Positions 17,431 through 27,600 of a stretch of DNA of 64,000 nt are shown here, in pieces. The number at the start of each line of letters is the position of its first letter. Position 1 is the stretch's first letter. The DNA comes from Paenibacillus naphthalenovorans. Its GTDB lineage: Bacteria; Bacillota; Bacilli; Paenibacillales; NBRC-103111. Below the pieces are notes generated by a model, which saw only the letters and a list, made by a program, of their open reading frames with translations, made no database searches and was not told where the DNA came from. The stretch is taken from positions 1 to 64,000 of the forward strand of contig NZ_FNDY01000004.1 in NCBI RefSeq assembly GCF_900099895.1. Direction: 5' to 3'. The position numbers and the translations under genes were made by a program.

Positions 17431-18513
17431 TTAGTTGAAATATACGGCTTTACCGGTCTTGGAGGACTCGTAAATGGCCTCGAGAATTTCGGATACGACG
17501 CACGCCTGCTCTGGCGTTACGACAGGATCGATATCTTTCTCAATGGCCTCCAGCCACAAACGCGCTTCCAAATCGGCCGGGCTTTCCGTCTGGCCGTCAT
17601 AGAAATCTACGCCTTTGGCATCCAATTGGATCTCATTCATGTAGAGCCGGCTGTGCTTCTCGCCATTAATCCGAAGCCCGTCGAGCATATCGGCCCCGCC
17701 TTCCGTGCCGCACAGCGTCGTTTTGGCCTCTCCGGTCTGCAGCATATTGATCGCCCAGCTGGATTCCAGCATGATCGTTGCTCCGTTTTCCATTATAATC
17801 ATACCAAAGGCCGAATCCTCTACCGTAAATTTTTTCGGATCCCACGGTCCCCATGCATTCGCTGCGTTTTCTTTTTTGGAGAGCTTGTGGAATGCCGTTC
17901 CAAGCACAACCTTCGGCTTGTAATTGTCCATCATCCACAGCGTCAAATCCAGCGCGTGAGTACCAATATCGATAAGCGGCCCCCCGCCTTGCTTTTCTTC
18001 ATCCAAGAACACGCCCCAGGTCGGAACGGCGCGGCGGCGGATCGCATGCGCCTTCGCGAAATAAATGTCCCCGAGTTCACCGTCGGAGCAAACGCGTTTT
18101 AGATATTGGCTGTCCGGACGGAAGCGGTTCTGATAACCGATCGTCAGTTTTTTGCCCGTGCGCTTTGCAGCTTCAACCATGCGTCTGGCGTCGGCAGCGG
18201 TTTTGGCCATCGGCTTCTCGCACATGACATGCTTGCCGGCCTCCAGGGACGCGATGGAAATATCCGCATGAGAATCATTAGGCGTACACACATGTACGAT
18301 ATCAATGGAACGATCCGCAAGCAGCTCACGATAGTCCGTATATACTTTGGCGTCTTCCGTCCCATACTTCTTAGCCGCGTCTTGCGCTCTTTCTTCCACA
18401 ATATCGCAGAAGGCCACCATTTCCGCATTGGGCTGATTTTTCAAAGCGGGCATATGCTTGCCGGTTGCAATTCCGCCACAACCGATAATTCCGATTCTAT
18501 AGACTTTAGACAT
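17431..18513 (-). CDS. Gfo/Idh/MocA family oxidoreductase
   Basis: The 360-residue protein has an N-terminal NAD(P)-binding Rossmann fold (RIGIIGCGGIATGKHMPAL), the family EKP motif (HVMCEKPMAKTAADA) and the catalytic IDIGTHALDLTLWMMD segment in the C-terminal domain. Members oxidise or reduce sugars and inositols, but the substrate cannot be told from this sequence. The start at 18513 (MSKVYRIGIIG) has GGGAGG upstream; 31 extra upstream codons in the frame are unlike the family. It is monocistronic, between the phoP terminator and the chemoreceptor. Confidence 0.9.
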   Translation of the reverse strand: MSKVYRIGIIGCGGIATGKHMPALKNQPNAEMVAFCDIVEERAQDAAKKYGTEDAKVYTDYRELLADRSIDIVHVCTPNDSHADISIASLEAGKHVMCEKPMAKTAADARRMVEAAKRTGKKLTIGYQNRFRPDSQYLKRVCSDGELGDIYFAKAHAIRRRAVPTWGVFLDEEKQGGGPLIDIGTHALDLTLWMMDNYKPKVVLGTAFHKLSKKENAANAWGPWDPKKFTVEDSAFGMIIMENGATIMLESSWAINMLQTGEAKTTLCGTEGGADMLDGLRINGEKHSRLYMNEIQLDAKGVDFYDGQTESPADLEARLWLEAIEKDIDPVVTPEQACVVSEILEAIYESSKTGKAVYFN

Positions 18514-18650
18514 TGTAAAAACCTCCCTGATTCCACAAATCGTAATGTTCTTCTGATTAACTCTGAAGTATAGTATAGACAAATTGATCTCAAAAAGATA
18601 TTTCATATCTGGCGCTACTTTTATACGATTTTGTCTTTTCCATTTTAAGC

Positions 18651-18685
18651 AAAAAAAGAAGACCGGCCCGATGCCAGTCTCCTTT
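18651..18685 (-). terminator. Terminator of phoP
   Basis: On the minus strand GACTGGC / GCCGGTC forms a 7-bp stem (with one wobble) and is followed by TTCTTTTTTTG. It begins 17 bp after the phoP stop codon. Confidence 0.75.
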
Positions 18686-18695
18686 ATTCCAGGTT

Positions 18696-19415
18696 TTATC
18701 CTTTTTTAGCTGCCGCATGAACAAGCTTGTAACCTACACCGCGAATCGATTCGATTTGGACGGATTGCTGGTTCATTTCCAATTTCTTCCTCAGCGAACT
18801 GACATGTACATCTACAGTCCGCTGTCCTCCGATATAATCAAAGCCCCATACAATATTCATCAGGTCATCCCGTGTAACTACAACACCGGGACGCTGCACA
18901 AGATGAAGCAGCACCTCAAATTCCTTGGGTCTAAGCGGAATGGATTCGCCATGGAGGATCACTTCGTATTTCTCCGGATAAATCTTCAGCTCCCCTACAG
19001 TAATGACTTTATCATCATTTCCGGACTTGTCCGCAAATGCATCATCCGACAAGGTGCGGCGAAGTACCGCCGATACGCGAGCAAGAAGCTCCGCTACTCC
19101 GAAAGGCTTTGTAATATAATCGTCAGCGCCGTATTTAAGCCCTTGAACAATCTCCTCTTCGGCGTTGCGCGCAGTCAGAATGATAACGGGCGTTTTAATT
19201 CCTTTTTGCCGCAATCTCGACAAAATTTCAAAGCCATTCATTCCCGGAAGCATGATGTCCAGAATAATTAAATCAAACGGCTGATGCAGGGCGGCCTGCA
19301 AACCGTCGCTGCCATGATCGATGACTTTGGTATCATAGCCTTCTTGCGTCAAGTTGTAAGAAAGCAATCTGGCTAACGTAGGCTCATCCTCTATGACTAA
19401 TATTTTATGTGACAT
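18696..19415 (-). CDS. phoP: Phosphate response regulator PhoP
   Basis: The 239-residue OmpR-family regulator has a receiver domain (acidic pair in VIEDEPT, phosphoacceptor Asp in IILDIMLPGMNGFE, switch Thr in VIILTARNAEEE, Lys in DDYITKPFG) and a C-terminal winged helix (RPKEFEVLLHLV, RTVDVHVSSLRKKL, IRGVGYKLV). The call as PhoP rests on its pairing with a PhoR-like kinase, its place in the polA-mdh region and Pho boxes nearby; a YycF/WalR-like regulator is the main alternative. Unlike in B. subtilis, it lies downstream of the kinase gene and has its own Pho-box promoter in the 102-bp gap. Confidence 0.9.
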   Translation of the reverse strand: MSHKILVIEDEPTLARLLSYNLTQEGYDTKVIDHGSDGLQAALHQPFDLIILDIMLPGMNGFEILSRLRQKGIKTPVIILTARNAEEEIVQGLKYGADDYITKPFGVAELLARVSAVLRRTLSDDAFADKSGNDDKVITVGELKIYPEKYEVILHGESIPLRPKEFEVLLHLVQRPGVVVTRDDLMNIVWGFDYIGGQRTVDVHVSSLRKKLEMNQQSVQIESIRGVGYKLVHAAAKKG

Positions 19416-19451
19416 GGGAAAACCCCCAACCCCATTCTATATTTCATACTA

Positions 19452-19507
19452 ATCATAGCATGAATTGTTGACAAATTGTTAAGAAGCTTTTGTTAAGATT
19501 TTGTAAA
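19452..19507 (-). promoter_or_regulatory. Autoregulatory PhoP box between phoR and phoP
   Basis: On the minus strand TTTACA (19507-19502) and TTAACA 11 bp later form one pair. TTAACA (19482-19477) and TCAACA (19471-19466) form a second pair, with 14 bp between the inner hexamer starts. TATGAT follows after 8 bp (19457-19452). The spacing to the -10 matches pstS and ppk. This would let phoP be transcribed independently of the upstream kinase gene. Confidence 0.7.
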
Positions 19508-19517
19508 GCTCCCGGTG

Positions 19518-21326
19518 TTACTGGATTAACGGCAGCTCAACGATAAACTTGGTGCCGACGAAGACCTCGCTCTCCACACGGATCGTGCCTTTGTGCAGCT
19601 CAACCAAATGCTTCACGATCGACAGCCCGAGTCCCGTGCCGCCTGAGCTTCTCGACCTGGCCTTGTCCACGCGGTAAAAGCGCTCGAATATCCGCGGCAG
19701 GTCCTTCTTCGGGATGCCAATCCCCGTATCCGAAATCGTAAACCGGACCGTGTCCACCTCTCCAGCCTCCGAACCGCTGGCCAGCTGTTCTACCTTCACC
19801 TTCACCTTGCCTCCTTCAGGCGTGTAGTTGATGCCGTTGGAGAGCAGGTTGATCAGAATTTGACGCAGCCGATCCTCATCCGCTTCCATGTAGACGTCTT
19901 CCGGCACCTCCATCTTCAGTTCGATCGATTTCTTCTCGGCCTCCGTTTTCATCACATGAAGGCAGTTTTCAACAAACGATTCGAGATGGACCGGAGAGAA
20001 TTGAAGCGGTATCCGTTTGGACTCAATTTTGGACAGCTCCAGAATATCTCCAATCAGCCGGTTTAACCGTTCACTTTCATCAAAGATGATTTTCAGAAAC
20101 GACCTGGCTGTCTCTTTGTCATCGAGCGCTCCGGCGAGCAGCGTTTCTGCAAAGCCCTTGACTGAGGCGATCGGCGTCTTCAGCTCATGCGATACATTGG
20201 CCACGAATTCGGAACGCATTCTCTCCAGTCTCCGCACGGATGTAATGTCATGCAGAACAATAAGCATCCCGGCCCACTGGTTATTCGACTGAAAGATCGG
20301 ATTCAGGTTGATCTCCAGTATGCGCTCTTCCGGAAAATAAAAGATCATTTCATCACGAATATTTTCCCGGGTATCGATACATTCCTGTATGAGCTGCGTA
20401 AATTCGATCTGCTGCTTGGCTTCGTCGAACTTTTTCCCTAACAGCTCTTTGGAGGAAAAACCGAGAAATTCTTCAGCCGACCGGTTAAGCAGAACAATCT
20501 TCCCTTCCCCATCGATCATGACAACGCCGCTAATCAAATTCTCCAGCACGTTTTTGAGCCGGTTTTCATCTTCCAGAATGCGATTCATCTGCAGCTGCAA
20601 ACTATCCGCCATATGGTTTATCGCATCGCCGAGCTTGCCGATTTCATCTTTTTTGTTCAGTTGTACGCGATACTTGTAATTCATGTCCGTAATTTGCTGT
20701 GCCACACTGGTCATCAGCTCAATCGGTCTGGTAATGCCATAAGCGATACGGTAGCTGAGCAAGCCCGCGATGGCAAACACCGTCAAAAGGCCGCCAATCA
20801 GCATAAGCCAAACGTTACGGATCGATTTCTCCACTTCTTCAAGACTCATGGCTAACCGCAGGTAGCCGATCGTTTGGCCCTGGTCCTTGACCGGAACGGC
20901 GGCATAAATCATGTTTCGGTTCAATGTGCTGCTGTAACGCGTGACAAAGCCTATTCCCGACGATTCCGCATCGATAATTTCCTCCCTGTTCAAATGATTC
21001 TCCATCTGAGAAGGATCTTTATCGGAATCGCCCAGCACTTTGCCGTCCGCACGGATAAAGGTAACCCGCGCATCGGCCGATTTCTTAAGCTTAGCGGCCA
21101 TATCCGAATAATAATGAATTTGTTCGGATTCCGGACCCTGTCTGTTCCAGTTCATCGTGACCAGCAAGATGCGAAGTTCCCGCTCCATATAAGTAGTAAG
21201 GGTATCAATATGGGATCGCTCCATCATTTGAGCTACAAAAATACCCGCGATCAGCACCGAAGAGCCGATCAAGGCAATAAAAATCAGGGTTAACCGTGTC
21301 CGGAACTTGTTCAACAATGAAGTCAT
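19518..21326 (-). CDS. phoR: Phosphate sensor histidine kinase PhoR
   Basis: The kinase has two membrane segments (about residues 15-35 and 170-195) around an extracellular sensor region, then HAMP, a PAS domain (GVVMIDGEGKIVLLNRSAEE), HisKA (EFVANVSHELKTPIASVKGF) and HATPase (NLLSNGINYTPEGG; DTGIGIPKKDLPRIFERFYR; GTGLGLSIVK). All catalytic boxes are intact. The start is uncertain: ATG 21326 directly abuts GGGAGG, while a TTG at 21317 has ideal 9-base spacing. The domain order matches PhoR. Its position upstream of phoP reverses the usual order. Confidence 0.88.
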   Translation of the reverse strand: MTSLLNKFRTRLTLIFIALIGSSVLIAGIFVAQMMERSHIDTLTTYMERELRILLVTMNWNRQGPESEQIHYYSDMAAKLKKSADARVTFIRADGKVLGDSDKDPSQMENHLNREEIIDAESSGIGFVTRYSSTLNRNMIYAAVPVKDQGQTIGYLRLAMSLEEVEKSIRNVWLMLIGGLLTVFAIAGLLSYRIAYGITRPIELMTSVAQQITDMNYKYRVQLNKKDEIGKLGDAINHMADSLQLQMNRILEDENRLKNVLENLISGVVMIDGEGKIVLLNRSAEEFLGFSSKELLGKKFDEAKQQIEFTQLIQECIDTRENIRDEMIFYFPEERILEINLNPIFQSNNQWAGMLIVLHDITSVRRLERMRSEFVANVSHELKTPIASVKGFAETLLAGALDDKETARSFLKIIFDESERLNRLIGDILELSKIESKRIPLQFSPVHLESFVENCLHVMKTEAEKKSIELKMEVPEDVYMEADEDRLRQILINLLSNGINYTPEGGKVKVKVEQLASGSEAGEVDTVRFTISDTGIGIPKKDLPRIFERFYRVDKARSRSSGGTGLGLSIVKHLVELHKGTIRVESEVFVGTKFIVELPLIQ

Positions 21327-21536
21327 CCTCCCGCAGCCGAGGCCATACGCTTCAAGAAAAACTCCCATTTACAAAGAATTTCCTGTATGGGGCAAATTTC
21401 ATTCATGTGTATTTCTTCCAAAGGACATATCACTCTATATCGTACCTGTTCCGGAAGTGGAACTCCAGTTATTTTTTTGTAAAGAAAGGGGCCAACCTGT
21501 GAATGAGTGAGGCGCAGCCCTATTTCATTCTCCTGT

Positions 21537-21577
21537 CATAATAAAGAGCCCCAAGTATAACAGATACCGGGGCTCTC
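21537..21577 (-). terminator. Terminator of the fumarase gene
   Basis: GAGCCCC (21546-21552) pairs with GGGGCTC (21569-21575), followed on the minus strand by TTTATTAT. It lies downstream of the fumarase stop codon and separates that gene from phoR. The rest of 21327-21619 shows no strong Pho box and no clear -35/-10 pair for phoR. Confidence 0.7.
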
Positions 21578-21619
21578 ATGGCTTTATAGGTTATAACCGT
21601 ATAGAAGTTCTTTACGATT

Positions 21620-23158
21620 TTATGCGAATACAGGTTCTTTGAACTGGGCCAGCTTATCGCGCGAATCCATCTCAACATCAGCGTGCAAGCTGTTTCCGTG
21701 GGAATCCATCGTGACGATGGCCGCAAAGCCCTCAGTCTGCAGGTGCCACATCGCTTCCGGTATACCGAACTCCAAGAAATCGACGCCTTCCACCTTTTTG
21801 AAGCATTGCGCATAATATTGGGCGGCGCCGCCAATGGCATTCAAATATACGGCACCGTGCTCTTGAAGCGCCTTGAGCGTTTTCGGACCCATTCCGCCTT
21901 TACCGATGACAGCACGAATACCGAATTTTTTGATGATATCTCCTTGATAAGGCTCCTCGCGAATACTTGTAGTCGGTCCGGCCGCTTTCACAACCCACTC
22001 GCCATTCTCATCTTTGGCCATGACGGGTCCGCAATGGTAAATGACAGCGCCGTTCAGATCGATTGGAGAATCATGGTCCATCAAATATTTGTGCAGCGCA
22101 TCCCGTCCCGTATGCATAGGTCCGTTGATGATGACCACATCCCCTACGCGAAGCTGGCGAATTTGCTCTTCGGAAATCGGCGTCTGCAGCACGATTTCGC
22201 GGCGCTCCTGCTGGCCTGCCGCCGCGGCTGCCGGCTCGTCCTTTTGCATCGGCAGCTCCTCGCCCTTAGGATAAACCCAATCCGTAATCTCGCCGGTGCT
22301 CTGATCAATCAGCACGCCCTGTCTGCGGAACGCCCAACAGTTGTAGGCCACCGATACGAAGAAGCTGGCCGGCAAACGGTTCATGACTCCGATCTTACAG
22401 CCGAGCAATGTGACTTGACCGCCGAAGCCCATCGTACCGATGCCGAGTTTGTTGGCGTTTTCCATCACATATTCCTCAAGCTTGCGCAGCTCTTCATTCG
22501 GATTCACGTCGTCCACAGCACGGAACAACTGATGCTTGGCCAGTTCGTAACCCGTTGTACGGTCACCGCCGATGCCTACTCCGATAAAGCCTGCGCTGCA
22601 GCCCTGCCCCTGCGCTTGATATACGGCATGCATAATACATTTGCGGATACCGTCCAAATCACGTCCGGCTTTGCCGAGTCCTTCCAATTCAGTCGGAAGA
22701 CTGTATTGGATATTTTTATTTTCACAGCCGCCGCCTTTAAGGATCAGCTTGACTTCGATCATGTCCTTTTCCCACTGTTCAAAGTGGATAACCGGAGTGC
22801 CCGGGCCGACATTATCGCCGCTGTTCGCCCCGGTCAAGGAATCGACCGAGTTCGTCCGCAGCTTGCTGTCCTTGGTAGCTTGGGCAACCGCCGCTATAAT
22901 TTGTTTTTTCATCTCGATCTGGTTAGCTCCGACCGGTGTATGTACGATGAATGTCGGCATTCCCGTGTCTTGACAGATCGGAGATACGTTGCACTCCGCC
23001 ATATGAATATTGTCAGCGATGGTGGAGAGGGATAGCGCAGAACGCGTGCCTGCGTCTTCTTTGGCCCGGGCGTTCTGAATCGCTTGGCGCACGTCGGCCG
23101 GAAGGTTCGTGGACGTTTCGACGATCAGTTTATAAATGCTCTCTTGAAAATGCTGCAT
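21620..23158 (-). CDS. Class I fumarate hydratase (iron-sulfur)
   Basis: This 512-residue enzyme converts fumarate and malate reversibly. The N-terminal alpha part (residues 1-285) holds three cysteines expected to bind the [4Fe-4S] cluster (SPICQDTG, GGGCENKN, GQGCSAGF). The C-terminal beta part (about 335-500) carries GDVVIINGPMHTGRDA and GPTTSIREEPYQGD. The two parts are fused in one chain by an alanine-rich linker (about residue 315). Unlike class II FumC this class is oxygen-sensitive. It sits near mdh, icd and citZ and would supply malate to them, but has its own terminator. Confidence 0.95.
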   Translation of the reverse strand: MQHFQESIYKLIVETSTNLPADVRQAIQNARAKEDAGTRSALSLSTIADNIHMAECNVSPICQDTGMPTFIVHTPVGANQIEMKKQIIAAVAQATKDSKLRTNSVDSLTGANSGDNVGPGTPVIHFEQWEKDMIEVKLILKGGGCENKNIQYSLPTELEGLGKAGRDLDGIRKCIMHAVYQAQGQGCSAGFIGVGIGGDRTTGYELAKHQLFRAVDDVNPNEELRKLEEYVMENANKLGIGTMGFGGQVTLLGCKIGVMNRLPASFFVSVAYNCWAFRRQGVLIDQSTGEITDWVYPKGEELPMQKDEPAAAAAGQQERREIVLQTPISEEQIRQLRVGDVVIINGPMHTGRDALHKYLMDHDSPIDLNGAVIYHCGPVMAKDENGEWVVKAAGPTTSIREEPYQGDIIKKFGIRAVIGKGGMGPKTLKALQEHGAVYLNAIGGAAQYYAQCFKKVEGVDFLEFGIPEAMWHLQTEGFAAIVTMDSHGNSLHADVEMDSRDKLAQFKEPVFA

Positions 23159-23439
23159 GATGTAGAAAAACTCCTTTCGATTCGTAAAAAGAAACTTTCT
23201 ATTATAAAACTACACAACTCTCTTAATAATAGCATATTACCGCCGGTACCAAAATATCGTTTTCATCAGGCCGCATCCCCGGTGTACTGAGAATCCGGAC
23301 GAGCAATCAGCGGACAAATCGTGTATAATCCTACTATAGCAGAGCTTCTCAGGATCATATTTCCGGTGCAGGAACGGAAGCATAACGGCCTGCTTGACCA
23401 ATCGTATAGAAAGCTATTCTCTATTAGGATGATGATAGA

Positions 23440-24021
23440 ATGGACAGCCACTTTTTTGCCTATATGTACCGGCTTCGGTATATCGAACGCTGGAGTCTGA
23501 TGAGAAACATCGTCAAGGAGAATGTTGCCGAGCACTCGTTTCATGTTGCGATATTGACCCATGTTTTGTGCACGATCGCAAACGAGGTATTTGAGCGGCA
23601 GGTGCCGACGGACCGTGTGGTCAGCATGGCCCTGTTTCACGATGCCACCGAGGTGTTTACAGGCGATATACCGACTCCGGTAAAACATCACAATCCGAAG
23701 ATTTTGTCCAACTTCCGCGAGATCGAGCATTTGGCCGCCGAGCGGCTGCTTGACATGGTGCCGGAGCCGCTTCGAAGCGTCTATGACCCGCTTATCGGTA
23801 TGAAGACGGAAGCCGACGCGGAGTTGAAAAAATACGTCAAAGCCGCAGATCTTCTGGATGCCTATCTGAAATGCGTCACCGAGCTGTCTGCAGGCAACCG
23901 GGAGTTCGCGACGGCGAAAAAGCAAATCAAAGCTTCGATGGACGCTATGAATATGCAGGAAATCCAATATTTTTTGCAGCACATGGCCCCCAGTTTGGAA
24001 AAAACGCTGGATGAACTGTAA
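23440..24021 (+). CDS. yfbR: HD-domain 5'-deoxynucleotidase, YfbR type
   Basis: The 193-residue protein resembles E. coli YfbR over its whole length: SHFFAYMYRLRYIERWSLMRN, ENVAEHSFHVA, MALFHDATEVFTGDIPTPVK and KYVKAADLLDAYLKCVTEL. The HD metal site (H in AEHS, HD in LFHDATE, D in KAADLL) is complete. YfbR hydrolyses deoxynucleoside 5'-monophosphates. It is a single-gene unit, divergent from the fumarase gene, and its ribosome binding site (AGGATGATGATAG) is weak. A TATAAT hexamer lies near 23325 in the upstream gap, without a good -35. Confidence 0.92.
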   Translation: MDSHFFAYMYRLRYIERWSLMRNIVKENVAEHSFHVAILTHVLCTIANEVFERQVPTDRVVSMALFHDATEVFTGDIPTPVKHHNPKILSNFREIEHLAAERLLDMVPEPLRSVYDPLIGMKTEADAELKKYVKAADLLDAYLKCVTELSAGNREFATAKKQIKASMDAMNMQEIQYFLQHMAPSLEKTLDEL

Positions 24022-24061
24022 TGCAAGGCCCAAGGCCGGGGAATCCCGCCTTATGTGTACA

Positions 24062-24097
24062 GAAAAAAGACCGGGATGATGATCACCCGGTCTTTTA
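24062..24097. terminator. Bidirectional terminator after yfbR
   Basis: AAAAGACCGGG pairs with CCCGGTCTTTT around the loop ATGATGATCA, with A and T runs on both sides. It serves the convergent yfbR gene and the 4-helix membrane protein gene. Confidence 0.85.
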
Positions 24098-24108
24098 AAG
24101 TTCAGCAC

Positions 24109-24534
24109 TTACCGCATAAACGGAAAATTCATCAATGTAAGAACGACGAAAAATAGAATACCGTTGATGAGGCTGAGCGTCTTGATCGAGCCGATTTGTT
24201 TGGGGATCGTGCTGCCAGATTCTTCGGCCAAAGCCAGCCTCATCCTTTTGCCCATGATCCCCGAAAGCGCCGCAATAGCCAGGAACAACACGATTGAAAG
24301 CACCATCCACAGTATGGAATAGGGAGCTTTACTCACCATATAGCCTCCGGTTAAGAATGCAATGATCAGCGCAAACTGCGCAGCGCGGTTCATCGCGAAC
24401 AGCACATGCAAAAAACCGTACTGCGCCGTTGTGGAGTCCAGAGCCTGAACGCGCTGGGCCAGAAACGGGAGCAGCAGGTAAATCCCCATCATAACCGCAC
24501 TTAACACATGCAAGTACAATATAAAATCCAGCAT
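24109..24534 (-). CDS. Four-helix membrane protein of unknown function
   Basis: The 141-residue protein has four strongly hydrophobic segments (about residues 3-27, 50-70, 73-92 and 118-138) and a histidine/methionine-containing first helix (LDFILYLHVLSAVMMGIYLL). Small proteins of this form often belong to DUF2269-like or copper/haem-related membrane families, but I cannot assign one. GGGGAGG lies upstream. It lies 89 bp after the RND pump gene and may be read with it, although a TATACT-type -10 occurs in the gap. Confidence 0.75.
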   Translation of the reverse strand: MLDFILYLHVLSAVMMGIYLLLPFLAQRVQALDSTTAQYGFLHVLFAMNRAAQFALIIAFLTGGYMVSKAPYSILWMVLSIVLFLAIAALSGIMGKRMRLALAEESGSTIPKQIGSIKTLSLINGILFFVVLTLMNFPFMR

Positions 24535-24623
24535 AATTCGTGTTGCCTCCCCAATTTTCCATTATTTTTGATTATTCCTAGTATAACGGAATGCGATGCC
24601 TTGAAGCAAATGAACCGGCAGCG

Positions 24624-27600
24624 CTACGCATGCTCGCTTATGCCCGCTTTGGCTGCCCTCTGATCCCGCCGCTTGGCCAGTATCACGAACAAGGATGGAA
24701 CAACGATCAAGGTCAGCAAGGTCGAATAAAGCAAGCCGGAGATGATGGTGATGCCCATCGGCCGCCACAGGTTCCCACCCATGATGGTCATCGGAAGCAA
24801 GCCGCCGATCGCCGTTGCCGTCGTCAGCAATATGGGCCGCAGACGGGATTTCCCTGCTTCCGCCACAGCCTCGTACAGCGGAAGTCCGCGCTCCCTCGCC
24901 TGTTCTATGAATTCAATGAGAATAATCCCGTTCCGCACCACGATCCCGGCCAGGCTGACCAGTCCCATCAGCGCCATAAACCCTATAGGCGACCCTGTCA
25001 GAAACAAACCGATGACCGCTCCTCCGGCAGCCAGATAAACGGTTGACAGAATCAGCAGCGGTATGGAGAGAGAATAAAACTGCATGACCATAATCACATA
25101 AATCAAAAGAAGAACGATCAAAGAGAGCATTCCGATGGAAGCGAACGCATCGTTGCGCTCCTCGTTTTCTCCGCCGAATTCGATGGAATAGCCCGCAGGC
25201 AGAGAATACTGCTGCAGCTTGACTTGAAGCTCCTTTACAATGTCATCCGCAAGACGATCCTGTACAAAGCTTCGAACCGTGATCGTACGGGTCAAGTTGC
25301 GGTGATGTATGGTTTGGATCATCCGGCTTTCCTTGATCACACCCAGTTCACCAATGGTAACGGTGCCGCCCTGCAGCGCAGGCACGTACATGTCTTTCAT
25401 GGTTTCCACAGGATCATGGGTCTTCTTCTTAGCATACAGGGTCACATCAATTAAATCCTTACCTTTCTGCATCTCCGCCACCTCCAGACCCTCTGTGGCA
25501 ATGCGAAGGGTCATAGAGAGATCGTTCTCGTTTACTCCAAATAGACTCAGCTTGGCCGGATCGGGATCAATCTCGACCGTGTTCATATCGTCTCCAACGT
25601 CGTCGGATACGCTGACCGTGCCCGGGATTTCCTCAAGCATGCCTTGGATGTCCGACGAGATTTGCCGAAGCTGTGACAGCTCTCCTCCGCTGATGCGCAA
25701 AGCGATCGGCGCTCCTACAGGCGGACCTTGCTCCAGCTCACGCGGCGTAATCTCCACATCAGGCGGGAACATCGCCTTGAGCTCTTCCCTCCATGCAGAA
25801 ACCACTTCCTTCGTTTGAATGACCTTAGGATCAATCTTTACGAATAGCTGGCCCACATGAGTCCCGGATACATCGGCTTCGGAATAATAAAACTTTGGAG
25901 TGGAACGGCCTGCATACGACGAGACGAAACGTACACCCGGCTGCTGCCCTACCCAAGCTGCCGCTTTAGATACCGTATACTCGGTTTCCGCAAACAACCT
26001 GTTCTTTGGAAGCTTAATGTCGATCAGCATTTCTTCTTTCTCCGCAGGCGGGAAATACTGCACACCCAGCAGCGGAAGCAGACCAAAGGCGCTTGTTCCC
26101 ACCAAAAGCGCGGCCATTCCTGTAAGCAGCGGTCTTTGCAAAAAGCGGTGAATCTGCTTGCTGTACACTATACTCAACCGCTGGATCTGTTTGCCGAGCA
26201 GACCGGGAGCCTGCTGTAATTCCGGATCGGCATGCGCCTTACGGGAAGTGTCGACGGCATCTGTCGATTGTAGGCTCCGGCGGCGGAGCCTGCGTTCGGC
26301 TGCCCATGTACGGAAAATGGGGATGATGGTAAGCGACATGGCCATCGACGCGGCCAACGTGAACGAGATCACTACAGGCAGCGGACGTATAAAACTGCCG
26401 ATATTTCCTTTCAAAAAGAACAGCGGCAGGAAAGCTGCGGCTGTGGCGATCGTCGCCGTCAGGATGGAGATGGCGACGTCACGGCTTCCTTCAAGCGATG
26501 CAGTCCGAGGGTCATCTCCCAGTTGGAGCCGGCGCTGAATATTATCGTTGACGACAATGGCGTCATCCACTAGAATTCCCAGCACAATCACTATCGCCAC
26601 AATGGTGATTTGGTTTAAATCGATCCCCATAAATTCCACCGGAATAAAGCCGACCGTGATCGAAATCGGAATGGCCAGCGCAACGATCAGAGCGGTCCCG
26701 AACGCAAGACCCATCGAACAAACGACGATAACCGCCATGATGCCGATCAACAGCTCTTTTATCAGCTCTTTAAACAAATGATCCAGGCTTTCCTTCTGGG
26801 TAAAAAGCGATTGCAGCTCGACATTCTCCGGAAGTTTCGGCTTTAGCTCGGACACCTTCCGGTCAATCCGCTTTTGCAGATCCGGTATATCCGCGCCCTT
26901 TGCCGCATTGATAACCAAGTCCAGCGCAGGTTTCCCGTTATGTATGATGCTGACTTCCCTTTTCTTCGGCTGCAGCTTGACGTCGGCAATATCTCCGATT
27001 CTCAGCGTTTTTCCGCCCGGCAGACCGTAAATTTCCGTATTTGCGATATCCTCCGCCGATTTCCATTCTCCGCTCATGTTCACGAAATATTGCTTCGTGC
27101 CTTTATCGACCATTCCTAATGGAATACGATTCTGTTTGTTTTGAAGCGCCTGCGCCACGACTCCCCAAGGCAGCCGGAAGGTGTTCAGCTTGTCGGTATC
27201 CAGCGTTACAGCCACTTCCTGTTCCTGCAAGCCGACGATCTCTACATTGCTGACGCCAGGAACCGTGCCAAGCTGTTCTTTCCACATTTCCATGACCGGC
27301 CTGAGCGGTTCAAGCTCCTCGGGAGTCTCCACCACGAAATGGAGGATTTGCTCTGCAATCTTACCGAGATCGTCATTCACCTCTGGTTGATGCGCGTCCT
27401 GAGGCAGCTCGCTTGACGCGGACTGCACCTTCTGCCGCAGCGTGTCCCATGCCCGTTTGATGTCCGTATCCGCTTTGACCTCCACTTGAATGACCGAGAC
27501 GTTCGCCGACGAAGTGGAGCTGATCACGGAAATATCGCTCATCTCCTTGATTTTATCCTCTAAAGGCCGGGTAATGAACTGCTCCACTTTTTCCGGTGAA

